64,000 nt of DNA from Thermoactinomyces daqus (GTDB taxonomy: Bacteria > Bacillota > Bacilli > Thermoactinomycetales > Thermoactinomycetaceae): positions 186,001-250,000 of the forward strand of contig NZ_JPST01000003.1 in NCBI RefSeq assembly GCF_000763315.1, given 5' to 3'. Positions 51,841 through 60,306 of this stretch are shown here, in pieces. Every line of letters starts with the position of its first letter. Within the stretch, counting starts at the first letter, position 1. A program made the position numbers and the translations under genes. The notes under the pieces are model-generated. The model searched no databases, was not told the origin of the DNA, and saw nothing but the letters and a program-made list of their open reading frames with translations.

Positions 51841-52111
51841 CATCGTTTCCACTACCTCCAAAGCGTTCTAAAAGCCACGCAAGCCAATCTTGTAACACGG
51901 TCGTGTTCAGCCGGTAGATGATATACGTGCCGTTTCGCTGGTCTGCAACCAGATTGGCATTTTTGAGCACGTTTAAATGACGGCTGATGGTCGGTTGTGC
52001 ATGCGAAAAATGGGTCGCAATCTCACCGGCTGTTTTGGGCCCTTCCTTCAATAATTCAATGATTTTCCTGCGCGTCGGATCGGCCATCGCTTTAAATACA
52101 TTTTCATTCAT
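51830..52111 (-). CDS. sdpR: ArsR-family repressor, SdpR-like
   Basis: 93 residues: MNENVFKAMADPTRRKIIEL, AGEIATHFSHAQPTISRHLN and the wing VLKNANLVADQRNGTYIIYR, followed by LNTTVLQDWLAWLLERF. No metal-binding Cys motif is present, as in SdpR-type autorepressors. The gene overlaps the start of the sdpI-like gene, matching the sdpRI operon of B. subtilis; no sdpABC toxin genes are present, so this is an orphan immunity/sensor pair. Confidence 0.82.
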   Translation of the reverse strand: MNENVFKAMADPTRRKIIELLKEGPKTAGEIATHFSHAQPTISRHLNVLKNANLVADQRNGTYIIYRLNTTVLQDWLAWLLERFGGSGNDDEE

Positions 52112-52303
52112 ACAAGTTCACCAACCGTTATTGCTTTCTGCTGGCTGTTCATAATATTATTATATAGCCATATAGCTAAATAGTAAATTATACGACGGCC
52201 GCATTTTCAAAACACACGACTGTTCATCAATCGTGAAGGTCCACACGAGAACATTCAATTTTCCTGCATAATGAAAAGGCCTCGTCCGACCCCGGACCTC
52301 TCG

Positions 52304-52540
52304 TTACCGATTTTGCATGTGCTCGGCTTCCGCGCGCCTCAAGGGCCTTGGCTGGTGAATATCACAGTGGCAGACACCATTTCGTCCGGCTCTGTACAAT
52401 CGCTCCCCCTCTGCTGTCCGGTAATCGATCATCCCCTTGTGCCACTTGTGTTTCTGATGCGTCGGGGACACGGCAGCCCAGGAAGCGGATCCGGGCGGTG
52501 TGCAGTATCCAGCCAAGGTTTCTTCTGCGATCGTTATCAT
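52304..52540 (-). CDS. Possible 78-residue protein coupled to the histidine kinase stop
   Basis: The histidine kinase stop overlaps an ATG (ATGA at 52540-52537), which opens a 78-codon frame with MITIAEETLAGYCTPPG, HQKHKWHKGMIDYRTAEG and a His/Cys-containing segment NGVCHCDIHQP. No family was recognised and there is no good ribosome binding site. Together with 52112-52303, which shows nothing but a GTCCG/CGGAC hairpin at about 52285-52300, it may be non-coding. Reported because of the coupled start. Confidence 0.25.
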   Translation of the reverse strand: MITIAEETLAGYCTPPGSASWAAVSPTHQKHKWHKGMIDYRTAEGERLYRAGRNGVCHCDIHQPRPLRRAEAEHMQNR

Positions 52541-53880
52541 TTCCGGAAAACATGGATCGGTTCTCCAAGGGGAAGCCAACCGCTAAACTCTGCTCCGGCA
52601 TCAGCCCGATTTGCGGCCGTGAGATCGCCACCGTGGGCTTTGAAGATGCGTTTGGCGATGGTCAGTCCCATTCCGGTTCCGCCTGTTTCGGCATTTCTCG
52701 ATTTTTCCGCCCGGTAGAGGGGTTCAAATACATGCGGCAGATCCTGTTCGGGAATTCCCGGCCCTGTATCGCTGATGGTGAAACATACCTGATTTCCTTT
52801 CCTGTACCACTTCACCGTGATTTTCCCGCCCGCCAGTGTATAACGCAAAGCATTGTCGAGGAGATTGCCGACAGCCCGTTCCAGCAAATGCGGATCGCCT
52901 TGAACCGGACACGCCGTTTCCTCTCCGCTCTCATCAACGATTTCCACATTCTTGGCCTGGGCGAGCAATCGGTAATGTTCGATCATCTCCTTCATCCACA
53001 GTCCAAAATCAAATGGTTCACGTTTATTCACATCCATTTGTTCCATATATTCGGTTTTCGCGTAAACGAAAAGATCAGAGACCAGCCGCTCAATCTGTTC
53101 TGATTTCTGCCTGCAGACACTTAAGTACCTGGCCGCTTTTTCCGCCGTTTCCGCTTTCCCCTGCTCAAGCCTGAGCAAATAGCCCCGCAGCACGAATAAC
53201 GGCGTGCGGAGGTCGTGCGCGATGGCAGTGAGAAAGAAACGGCGCTCTTCTTCCAAGGTTGCCTGGCGCTTGAGCGATTTCCTCAATCCTTCTCCCATCG
53301 CCTCAAAAGCAGCCCTTACATCCGCCACTTCGGTTACGCGGGAGGTCGGGATCCGAAAATCCAAATCACCTTCGGCAATCCGTCTGGCTGCGGAACTCAT
53401 CGCAGCAAGCGGCTTCAGCACATATCGCCCCATCAGCCAGCGGTTGAAGATGATGGCGAGGATCATGGCAATGACCGCCGATAATATGCCATAAATTTGA
53501 TTATGGTTAAAAACAAACAGCTTGACCGTCCCCCGCATTTTTCCGTCTTCGATGACCATGACCTGTTGGCTGTTAAATTGCTTCGGATTATACGGACCCG
53601 TCTGAAAAATCTTCTTTCCCGACGGATCGGTGATGGAAACGGCGATTCCTGAAGCTTTGAACTTGGTTTGAATCGTTTTTTGCCAGTCCGCGTTCCGCCA
53701 TTTGTCCACACTGCCCGTGATTTCCCGGATCGCCCTGTCCGCCAGCGCCGCTTTCGTCTGCGTCTGGTGGCTGACAATCGGCTGGATGACAAACCCGAGA
53801 ATCCCATAAAAGAGCCGGGACAAAATGATCACCGACAACAGGCCGGCAAAGATGAATTTGCGAATCCGCATCGTTCTCAT
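52537..53880 (-). CDS. Two-component sensor histidine kinase
   Basis: 447 residues. Two membrane helices (about residues 9-33 and 124-148) flank an extracellular sensor of about 90 residues; HAMP (VLKPLAAMSSAARRIAEGDL), H-box (FLTAIAHDLRTPLFVLRGYL, phospho-His), N-box (LLERAVGNLLDNALRY), and G-boxes (ISDTGPGIPEQD, GGTGMGLTIAKRIF). The sensor segment has no recognised family. Its start codon directly follows the response-regulator stop (TAAATG). Signal unknown. Confidence 0.88.
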   Translation of the reverse strand: MRTMRIRKFIFAGLLSVIILSRLFYGILGFVIQPIVSHQTQTKAALADRAIREITGSVDKWRNADWQKTIQTKFKASGIAVSITDPSGKKIFQTGPYNPKQFNSQQVMVIEDGKMRGTVKLFVFNHNQIYGILSAVIAMILAIIFNRWLMGRYVLKPLAAMSSAARRIAEGDLDFRIPTSRVTEVADVRAAFEAMGEGLRKSLKRQATLEEERRFFLTAIAHDLRTPLFVLRGYLLRLEQGKAETAEKAARYLSVCRQKSEQIERLVSDLFVYAKTEYMEQMDVNKREPFDFGLWMKEMIEHYRLLAQAKNVEIVDESGEETACPVQGDPHLLERAVGNLLDNALRYTLAGGKITVKWYRKGNQVCFTISDTGPGIPEQDLPHVFEPLYRAEKSRNAETGGTGMGLTIAKRIFKAHGGDLTAANRADAGAEFSGWLPLGEPIHVFRK

Positions 53881-54573
53881 TTAATGCGCTCCTTCAAAAC
53901 GGTATCCTACACCCCATACATTGACAATCAGTCTGGGATGGTTGGGATCGGCTTCGATTTTTTCGCGAATCCTGCCCATATGGACGATCACCGTATGCTT
54001 ATCACCCACACCATCCCAGAAACGGTCAAGGAGTTGCTCATAGGTAAATACTTGCCGGGGATGCTCCGCAAGTAAGAGCAGCGTTTCAAACTCCTTGGGT
54101 GTCAGGGATACCGGATGGCCGTTCACCCGAACTTCATGGGCCCGGACATCAAGCGTGAGGTGGCCAAACCGGCGAACGGCTGCCTGGGGAATCCTCTGTT
54201 TGCCATAGCGGCGAAGCACCGCTTTTACCCGCGCCACCACTTCCACCGGCGTGGCGGATTTGACGATATAATCGTCCCCGCCGATTCCCAGTCCCCGGAT
54301 TTTGTCCACATCTTCACCGCGCGCGCTTAAAAACAGAATCGGAACATCGCTTGTCCGCCGAATCTCCCGGCACAGCTCAAATCCGCTCCGGCCAGGCATC
54401 ATCACATCCAGAAGCACGCACTCCACGGTTGAATGCCGCAAAATGCGAAGCGCCTCTTCGGCATCGTACGCCTCTTCGACACGAAAACCTTCATCTTCCA
54501 AAAAATCCCGCATTAACTCCACAATCGCTTTATCATCATCGACAACCAAAACGGTTTGTTTGCTGTTCATCAT
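53881..54573 (-). CDS. OmpR-family response regulator
   Basis: 230 residues. The receiver domain has the acidic pair DDD, the phospho-acceptor Asp in CVLLDVMMPGRSGFELCREI, and the switch region ILFLSARGEDVDKIRGLGIG; the usual Lys-Pro pair is Lys-Ser here (DDYIVKSATP). The C-terminal winged helix shows VSLTPKEFETLLLLAEHPRQ and HMGRIREKIEADPNHPRLIV followed by WGVGYRF. Divergent from the SHOCT gene at 54778, a likely target through the 204-bp gap that contains repeated TGTGA-like half-sites (about 54674-54708). Confidence 0.88.
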   Translation of the reverse strand: MMNSKQTVLVVDDDKAIVELMRDFLEDEGFRVEEAYDAEEALRILRHSTVECVLLDVMMPGRSGFELCREIRRTSDVPILFLSARGEDVDKIRGLGIGGDDYIVKSATPVEVVARVKAVLRRYGKQRIPQAAVRRFGHLTLDVRAHEVRVNGHPVSLTPKEFETLLLLAEHPRQVFTYEQLLDRFWDGVGDKHTVIVHMGRIREKIEADPNHPRLIVNVWGVGYRFEGAH

Positions 54574-54777
54574 AACCCCCCATCGTAACGGAATTGCAGC
54601 GAAGCACCTTCATCTTAACACAGCAAACAAGCCAGGATCAGGCGCTCTGCTGAATTATGACCGCTTCGTGATCAGTTTGTGACTTTTCATCCGATTTATC
54701 TGTGATCGGTAAAAGGTATCTTATTCACATGACACCCGGCGGACAAAATACCGCAATCCTGAGGAGAAGGTGATTAC

Positions 54778-55023
54778 ATGGTTTTAGCTGCAAATCATGA
54801 TTTTCATTTCTTCCCTTTAATTTTCCCGTTTGGTTTTTTCTGTATCGTGTTTGCAACATTCCTGATCTTCCGCATTATTTCATTCCGCCGTTACGGACGC
54901 TGTTACTGTTACAACCGTTTCGACGGCCGGCTTGAGGCGGAGGAGATCCTGAAGCGCCGCTTGATCAACCATGAAATAAGCGAAGAAGAATACTTGAAAC
55001 TGAAAGAGATTTTGCGTAAGTAA
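54778..55023 (+). CDS. Small membrane protein with C-terminal SHOCT domain
   Basis: 81 residues: an N-terminal membrane helix (FFPLIFPFGFFCIVFATFLI), a Tyr/Cys/Arg-rich linker (RRYGRCYCYNRF) and a SHOCT domain (AEEILKRRLINHEISEEEYL followed by KLKEIL). SHOCT modules are short oligomerisation domains at protein termini. AGGAGAAGGTG precedes ATG 54778. Divergent from the response-regulator gene, so likely its regulatory target. Followed by a terminator at 55052-55095. Confidence 0.75.
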   Translation: MVLAANHDFHFFPLIFPFGFFCIVFATFLIFRIISFRRYGRCYCYNRFDGRLEAEEILKRRLINHEISEEEYLKLKEILRK

Positions 55024-55051
55024 GGTTAAGCCAACGTCCCTGGGTGTATTG

Positions 55052-55095
55052 GAGATGTTCCCATATGTGTTTTAAGCGGGAATCATCTCTTTTTT
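55052..55095 (+). terminator. Intrinsic terminator after the SHOCT gene
   Basis: GAGATGTTCCC pairs with GGGAATCATCTC (one bulged A) around a 15-nt loop and is followed by TTTTTT. Confidence 0.8.
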
Positions 55096-55179
55096 CATTT
55101 TTTCAGACTGAAATATCAATATTAAAGAAATGGTATGCTTTAAGGGAAAGGCACACATCCCTCGAAAGGTGATGATTTC

Positions 55180-56385
55180 ATGGCACGTGTTTTATTTGTC
55201 AACGCAGGAGCAGAAGGACATATCAACCCCACTCTCGGCGTGGTTCGTGAACTCATCCGCCGTGGTGAACAGGTTGTCTATTTTACCACGGAAAACATGC
55301 GTGATCGAATTAAAGAGACAGGCGCTTCGGTACGTACGTTTGACACCGAGAAGTTTGTCAAAGCGTTCCTGAAGGGCGGAAGATCCCATCTGCTTTCCAG
55401 AGTGAACGGCCTCTTGCGCACAACCGATATCGTGATCCCTGCCGTTTTGGAACAAACAAAGGGAGAGCAATACGATTACATGATTCACGATTCAATGTTC
55501 GGGTGTGGCCGTTTACTCGCACAAATACTCAACTTGCCGGCAATCAACTCCTGCACGAGCTTTGCGTTCCAACAGACCACTTTTGACCGTATGCTGGATC
55601 ACTTTTCACGCCGTCTACCTGCAGAAATCAATGAACGTGTGCAACAAGACTTTCAACAAATAGTCAGTTCCGTGCAAAAGAGATACCGCGTGAAAATCGG
55701 CTCTGCTTACGAGGTGTTCTGCAATCCCGCCCCATTGACCATTGTCTACACGACAAAGCAGTTCCAGCCCGAAGGAGAGAGCTTTGACGAAACGTACAAG
55801 TTCGTCGGGCCATCCATAGCTCCACGATCGCACGTCCGGTTTGATTTTTCCGAGCTGGACACAAGCAGTCTGATTTACATATCACTTGGCACGGTGATCA
55901 ATCAAGCAGTGGATTTCTACAAACTCTGCATTCAAGCTTTTGCTGATACGAAACATACGGTCATTTTATCCGTCGGCAGGCAGACGCGAATCGAAGACTT
56001 GGGGGAGATTCCCGGGAATTTTGTTGTCCGCAATTACGTACCGCAGTTGGAAATCCTGCAGCGTGCCAAATTGTTCATCACACACGGCGGCATGAACAGC
56101 ACGTCCGAAGGACTCTACTACGGTGTACCGCTAATTGTGATTCCTCAAAGCGCCGATCAACCTCTGATAGCACAGCGTGTGGCGAATCTGGGTGCGGGGA
56201 TTCAATTAAAACAGGAAGGGCTGACTCCCGCCGGTCTCAGAAAGGAAGCGGAGCGCATACTTGAGGATTCTTCCTTCCGCAATGTTTGCCGGAAAATCGG
56301 AAATTCGTTTCGTGCGGCAGGGGGATACCAACGAGCTGTCGATGAGATCTTTGCATATAAGCGCAGTCTGGGCATCACCGAATAA
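55180..56385 (+). CDS. Macrolide-family glycosyltransferase (YjiC/Mgt type), copy 1
   Basis: 401-residue GT1-family enzyme. The N-terminus VLFVNAGAEGHINPTLGVVR binds the acceptor; the C-terminal donor site shows SLGTVINQAVDFYKLCIQAF, FVVRNYVPQLEILQRAKLFI and THGGMNSTSEGLYYGVPLIV with PQSADQPLIAQRV. Such enzymes transfer glucose from UDP-glucose onto macrolides, flavonoids or lipids. GAAAGGTGATGATTTC precedes ATG 55180. About 45% similar in the blocks I compared with copy 2 at 60307; the two flank the efflux genes. Physiological acceptor unknown. Confidence 0.85.
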   Translation: MARVLFVNAGAEGHINPTLGVVRELIRRGEQVVYFTTENMRDRIKETGASVRTFDTEKFVKAFLKGGRSHLLSRVNGLLRTTDIVIPAVLEQTKGEQYDYMIHDSMFGCGRLLAQILNLPAINSCTSFAFQQTTFDRMLDHFSRRLPAEINERVQQDFQQIVSSVQKRYRVKIGSAYEVFCNPAPLTIVYTTKQFQPEGESFDETYKFVGPSIAPRSHVRFDFSELDTSSLIYISLGTVINQAVDFYKLCIQAFADTKHTVILSVGRQTRIEDLGEIPGNFVVRNYVPQLEILQRAKLFITHGGMNSTSEGLYYGVPLIVIPQSADQPLIAQRVANLGAGIQLKQEGLTPAGLRKEAERILEDSSFRNVCRKIGNSFRAAGGYQRAVDEIFAYKRSLGITE

Positions 56386-56425
56386 ACCAACATACTCCCC
56401 GCGCAGTGAGGGACCGGCCTGACGC

Positions 56426-56472
56426 ACATAAGGCTTTTACCCGATGGATCGTCCAGAGTAAAAGCCTTATGT
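56426..56472. terminator. Bidirectional terminator-like inverted repeat
   Basis: ACATAAGGCTTTTAC and GTAAAAGCCTTATGT form a perfect 15-bp stem around a 17-nt loop between the convergent glycosyltransferase and efflux genes. The short T/A runs lie inside the stem. Confidence 0.75.
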
Positions 56473-56503
56473 TCATTTCAGGGCTTTTCTTTGAAAACTG
56501 TGA

Positions 56504-58063
56504 TTATGCCGTTTCCTGTAACGAAGACCCGGCAGGCTGAGAACCTTCCGGCCGTTTTTCCGCAATGAACAAAGCCAGGATCAAGGCTGCAACCGCCAGC
56601 CAAACCGTGACATAAAAGACATCGCTCATCCCCTGAACCATTGAGTGTATCCGGATTTGTCCCGCCAGATAGCCGATGGCGGATTGCCTGGCTTCGGCCA
56701 TGGGTTGTCCCATCGTCATAAACAGCTGCTGAATTTGGCTGAAGACCATTTGGCCGGTCGGTGAAAAAACATTGAGCTGATCTGCATTGGCAGCGGCATG
56801 AAACGCGATGCGATGAGAATATAACAAAGTTGCCCAGGCGGTGCCAAATGACATCGCAACCTGGCGGATCGTGCTGCTCAATGCCGTCGCCTGATTCACC
56901 AGCTCATTTGGAACCGCGTTAAGCCCGGCTGTCGTAATGGGCATCATCACCAGTGAAATGCCCAATCCCCGCAGCACCAGCCATAAAATGATCGTGGAAA
57001 ACGGGGTATTCACATCCAGCGATGTGGTCAGATACATCGAGAAGGCAGTTACGGCAAACCCGGCAACAGCCAGCCACCTGGCGCCGATCCGGTCATAGAG
57101 CCTTCCCGCGATCGGCATCATCAAACCCGTAACCAGCGCCTGCGGCAAAAGCAACAGGCCGGTCTGAACCGCAGACAAACCCATGATATTTTCCAAAAAG
57201 ATAGGAAAGAGAAACAGAGGCACAAACAAGATGACGCTGGCAATGCTGAGAACAACCTGCGTCAGGGAAAATACACCGTGTTTGACAACCTGTATCCTCA
57301 GCATCGGCTCTTTCTTGTTCCATTCAATGAGGATGAAAAAGAGCAAACAGACGGCTCCGAAACCGATAAACGCCATAACTTCCGGATCGGACCAGCCTTT
57401 GTCCGCCGCGTTTCCGATTCCGTACAGCAGAGTGGAAAAACCGGCTGTTGAAGTGACAAAGCCCCAGAAATCAAATTTTTGCTCGGTATAATGCTCCATT
57501 TCCCGCATGGCGGCCGCAGCCAGAAACAGAACAACCACACCGATCGGGACATTGATGAAGAAGATCAGGCGCCAATTTAAATACTCCGTGATATAACCGC
57601 TTAATGTTGGTCCGATGGCGGGGGCAAACATGATGGCAATTCCGAATATCCCCATCGCCTGCCCTCTTTTTTCCCGCGGGAACATGCGAAAGATCAGGGC
57701 TTGCACGACGGGCATCAAGGCGCCCCCGCCGATGGCCTGAACTATGCGGAACAGAACCATGACCGGGTTGCTCCAGGCCAGCCCGCAGAGAAGAGAACCC
57801 AAAGTAAACAGAAACAGAGCAATCATAAAAATCCGTTTATAGCCAAAACGTTCAGTCAAATAACCGGTAATGGGGATGATTGTTCCCACCACCAGCGCAT
57901 AAGCCGTCACAACCCATTGAATCTCATCGGTGTTCACCCCGAATACCTGCATCATCCTCGGCAACGATACATTGACAATGCTGCTGTCCAATACCGCCAT
58001 GAAAACGGCGATCAACAGTGTGGCCAAGATCAGGCCGCGATTTTTCATATCCGCGTTATCCAA
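56504..58063 (-). CDS. DHA2-family multidrug exporter (EmrB-like)
   Basis: 519 residues, 14 membrane segments. MAVLDSSIVNVSLPRMMQVF (DHA2 motif D1), WVVTAYALVVGTIIPITGYL, RFGYKRIFMIALFLFTLGSL (motif A), RIVQAIGGGALMPVVQALIF and GIAIMFAPAIGPTLSGYITE (motif C) are all present. It forms a tripartite-like pair with the fusion protein encoded 22 bp upstream and expels drugs using the proton gradient. Substrate unknown. Confidence 0.88.
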   Translation of the reverse strand: MDNADMKNRGLILATLLIAVFMAVLDSSIVNVSLPRMMQVFGVNTDEIQWVVTAYALVVGTIIPITGYLTERFGYKRIFMIALFLFTLGSLLCGLAWSNPVMVLFRIVQAIGGGALMPVVQALIFRMFPREKRGQAMGIFGIAIMFAPAIGPTLSGYITEYLNWRLIFFINVPIGVVVLFLAAAAMREMEHYTEQKFDFWGFVTSTAGFSTLLYGIGNAADKGWSDPEVMAFIGFGAVCLLFFILIEWNKKEPMLRIQVVKHGVFSLTQVVLSIASVILFVPLFLFPIFLENIMGLSAVQTGLLLLPQALVTGLMMPIAGRLYDRIGARWLAVAGFAVTAFSMYLTTSLDVNTPFSTIILWLVLRGLGISLVMMPITTAGLNAVPNELVNQATALSSTIRQVAMSFGTAWATLLYSHRIAFHAAANADQLNVFSPTGQMVFSQIQQLFMTMGQPMAEARQSAIGYLAGQIRIHSMVQGMSDVFYVTVWLAVAALILALFIAEKRPEGSQPAGSSLQETA

Positions 58064-58085
58064 CGAGCTTCCACCTTTCTCCCGG

Positions 58086-58754
58086 TTATTTATGTATTTT
58101 CACCGTTGCATTCAGTCCGGGAACCATTCCTTTTTCCACGGAATCAAAACGGATTTTCACCGGCACTTTTTGTGTCACTTTGGTGTAGTTGCCGCTGGTG
58201 TTCTCGGACGGAAACAGGGAAAAGACGGAAACGGTCGCCAGGCCGATTTGCTGGACCTTCCCGCTGAACGTTCGCCCGGGAAACGCATCCAAAGTGATAT
58301 CGACATCCTGGCCTGTCTTCAGCCCCTTCAACTCCCCTTCTTCAATATTGGCTGTGACAAACAACTGATCAAGCGGAACCGTAATGACCAGCGGCGTACC
58401 GGCCGCGACGACTTGCCCCTCTCTTCCATCGCTTTGAATCACCGTTCCATCAGCCGGTGCGGTGACGGGAATGGTCTCTATTACGGAAACTTCTTCGGGC
58501 AGATCCGTAATCTCTGTATTTCCCGCAACGATTTCGGCAATCACGTCCCCTTCTTTGACGGTGTCTCCCGTTTTTATATTCCATTTGACAATCTTTCCAC
58601 TTGCCGGTGCACTGATGGTGCTGAGATCCCCTTGTACTTGGGCATCCTCAGTTATGATGAAATTCATGATGTTCGTCGCATAATACCAAGCGCCAATCCC
58701 CAATCCCACAATGATCAGAGCGACAATGACATTGACCGTTACGACCTTTTTCAC
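58086..58754 (-). CDS. HlyD/EmrA-type membrane fusion protein
   Basis: 222 residues: one N-terminal membrane helix (VVTVNVIVALIIVGLGIGAW), the biotinyl-lipoyl-like halves (DAQVQGDLSTISAPASGKIV; VTAPADGTVIQSDGREGQVV) and the beta-barrel (LDQLFVTANIEEGELKGLKT; VPVKIRFDSVEKGMVPGLNA). It lacks the long coiled-coil hairpin of Gram-negative EmrA, as expected in Gram-positives. First gene of a two-gene operon with the DHA2 exporter. The 204-bp upstream gap holds a TGTTTACTGTTCACA palindrome-like element at about 58790, a possible MarR-type site. Confidence 0.85.
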   Translation of the reverse strand: MKKVVTVNVIVALIIVGLGIGAWYYATNIMNFIITEDAQVQGDLSTISAPASGKIVKWNIKTGDTVKEGDVIAEIVAGNTEITDLPEEVSVIETIPVTAPADGTVIQSDGREGQVVAAGTPLVITVPLDQLFVTANIEEGELKGLKTGQDVDITLDAFPGRTFSGKVQQIGLATVSVFSLFPSENTSGNYTKVTQKVPVKIRFDSVEKGMVPGLNATVKIHK

Positions 58755-58958
58755 TGACAGCTTCCCTCCGCAAATATTTTTGTTTACTGTTCACAAAAAA
58801 TAACAAATAGTAAAAATATTATGGCCGGATGTTTCAAACGCGAAAATTTCGACTCCTTATTTATTCACTATCATAGCATATTTGCCCAATGACGCAGGAA
58901 TGTTATTCACCGGTGTCTTAAGATAAAATTAAATATAAACGGAGAGGAGGAAAATCGG

Positions 58959-59318
58959 TTGGGCAAAATCAAAATGAAAAGGGTATATGAAACCGCAGCA
59001 CCGGAAGACGGCTTCCGCATTCTGGTGGATCGTCTGTGGCCGCGCGGCGTGAAAAAAGAGGCGGCGAAGATCGATCTTTGGCTCAAAACGATTGCACCCA
59101 GTCCGGAATTGCGGAAATGGTTCGGCCATCAGCCTGAACGTTTTGCTGAATTTCAACATCGTTATCTCGAAGAGCTCAAGTCAGATCCGGAAAAACAAAA
59201 TGCCGTGAGAACAGTGATCAAAATGTTGGAAAAACAAGATGTCACCCTGGTCTATGCAGCCAAAAACGAGCAGCAAAACCATGCTATTGTGCTGAAAGAG
59301 TTTATTCATAATCATTAG
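58959..59318 (+). CDS. DUF488 (YeaO-type) protein
   Basis: 119 residues. RILVDRLWPRGVKKEAAKID and LRKWFGHQPERFAEFQHRYL followed by the ending VTLVYAAKNEQQNHAIVLKE are the DUF488 pattern; function unknown. TTG 58959 follows GAGGAGG at 8 nt. It stands alone between the efflux pair and the MarR gene. The 280 bp after it contain no gene. Confidence 0.8.
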   Translation: MGKIKMKRVYETAAPEDGFRILVDRLWPRGVKKEAAKIDLWLKTIAPSPELRKWFGHQPERFAEFQHRYLEELKSDPEKQNAVRTVIKMLEKQDVTLVYAAKNEQQNHAIVLKEFIHNH

Positions 59319-59598
59319 GCATCATATCAGAAGAGAACGGAGGAGATTTTTGAGCCCCGGACTCTTGTCGTCTTGCCGGAGAAACGCCGGGTGCGGACGA
59401 AACTCCCTGATCCCTCCGGTAAAGCATCTGATACGTATTTTCCCCTCCGTACGGCGCTTATACTTCCCGGCGACGGCAAGAACCGCTCGCTTGCAAAAAT
59501 CCCTCCATTGAACATACAGGATCGGTTAAATCAACATGCTCGATTTCCCTCAATAAACACATGAAAACCGTTTCAAAAAATGAAGGCATCACACAATC

Positions 59599-60057
59599 TT
59601 ATTTCTGCCCACACAGTTTAAAAGAAATTTTTTCCAATAACTTTATAAATAAGTCCTGTTCATCCTCTGTCAAAACACTTAGCATCTGCTTGAACATTTG
59701 CTGGCGTTGCCACAAAATTTTCTCCACCAGCGCTTCCCCCTCTTCCGACAATTCCACCCAGACGATGCGCCGGTCGGCCTGATCCCTCTGCCGACGGATC
59801 AAGCCTTCTTTTTCCAGCCGGTTGAGGGCCAGCGTGGTTGCACCCGAAGTTAAATTTACTTCACGCGAGAGATCGGCAACCATGCATCTTTGGTTGAGAT
59901 AGACTGTGCGAAGCAAAATAAATTTTACCGGCGTGATTTTAGGTTGGAATGAATCCTCCTGACCGGCAAACCGACTTCCGACATAACGGCCGATACGTTC
60001 GGTAATCTGATCAATTCTTTGGATTTGCGGATCAAACCTCTTTTCCTCATTCCCCAT
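59599..60057 (-). CDS. MarR-family transcriptional regulator
   Basis: 152 residues: helical dimerisation ends and the winged helix ITPVKFILLRTVYLNQRCMV, DLSREVNLTSGATTLALNRL, EKEGLIRRQRDQADRRIVWV. MarR proteins repress efflux or modification genes until a toxic small molecule binds. It is divergent from glycosyltransferase copy 2, with a palindrome in the gap, and lies near the EmrA/EmrB-type pair. GGGGTGATTGA precedes ATG 60057. Confidence 0.85.
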   Translation of the reverse strand: MGNEEKRFDPQIQRIDQITERIGRYVGSRFAGQEDSFQPKITPVKFILLRTVYLNQRCMVADLSREVNLTSGATTLALNRLEKEGLIRRQRDQADRRIVWVELSEEGEALVEKILWQRQQMFKQMLSVLTEDEQDLFIKLLEKISFKLCGQK

Positions 60058-60134
60058 TCAATCACCCCCTTTTGATTATGAGAAAAATTACAGACCGTGT
60101 TTGCAAATTTGTTATATTTTTCTCATTCAGCCAA

Positions 60135-60196
60135 TTGCAACTCATACAGATTGGGTTTAATATAACTTTATACCAAAATAACTTTACTGCAAAGTT
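60135..60196 (+). promoter_or_regulatory. Promoter and palindromic operator of glycosyltransferase copy 2
   Basis: -35 TTGCAA (60135-60140), a 17-bp spacer and -10 TAATAT (60158-60163) are followed by AACTTTACTGCAAAGTT (60180-60196), a palindrome with perfect 6-bp arms, just after the predicted start of transcription. The half-site ATAACTTTA occurs twice (about 60161-60169 and 60178-60186). A repressor here would block elongation; the divergent MarR regulator is the obvious candidate. Confidence 0.6.
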
Positions 60197-60306
60197 TTTT
60201 TAAGAGGGGGATGCTCAAGGATTTAATCTTGGAGCATAACCTGTTTTTTATTCCCCAATATCTTTATAGCAAAGTTATTAGGTTACAAAATGATGAGGTG
60301 ATCTAT

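Noticed and set aside
59562-59575. TGAAAACCGTTTCA palindrome as a cre or operator
   Set aside because: It lies between the ends of two convergent genes, lacks the central CG position of cre, and no promoter is near.
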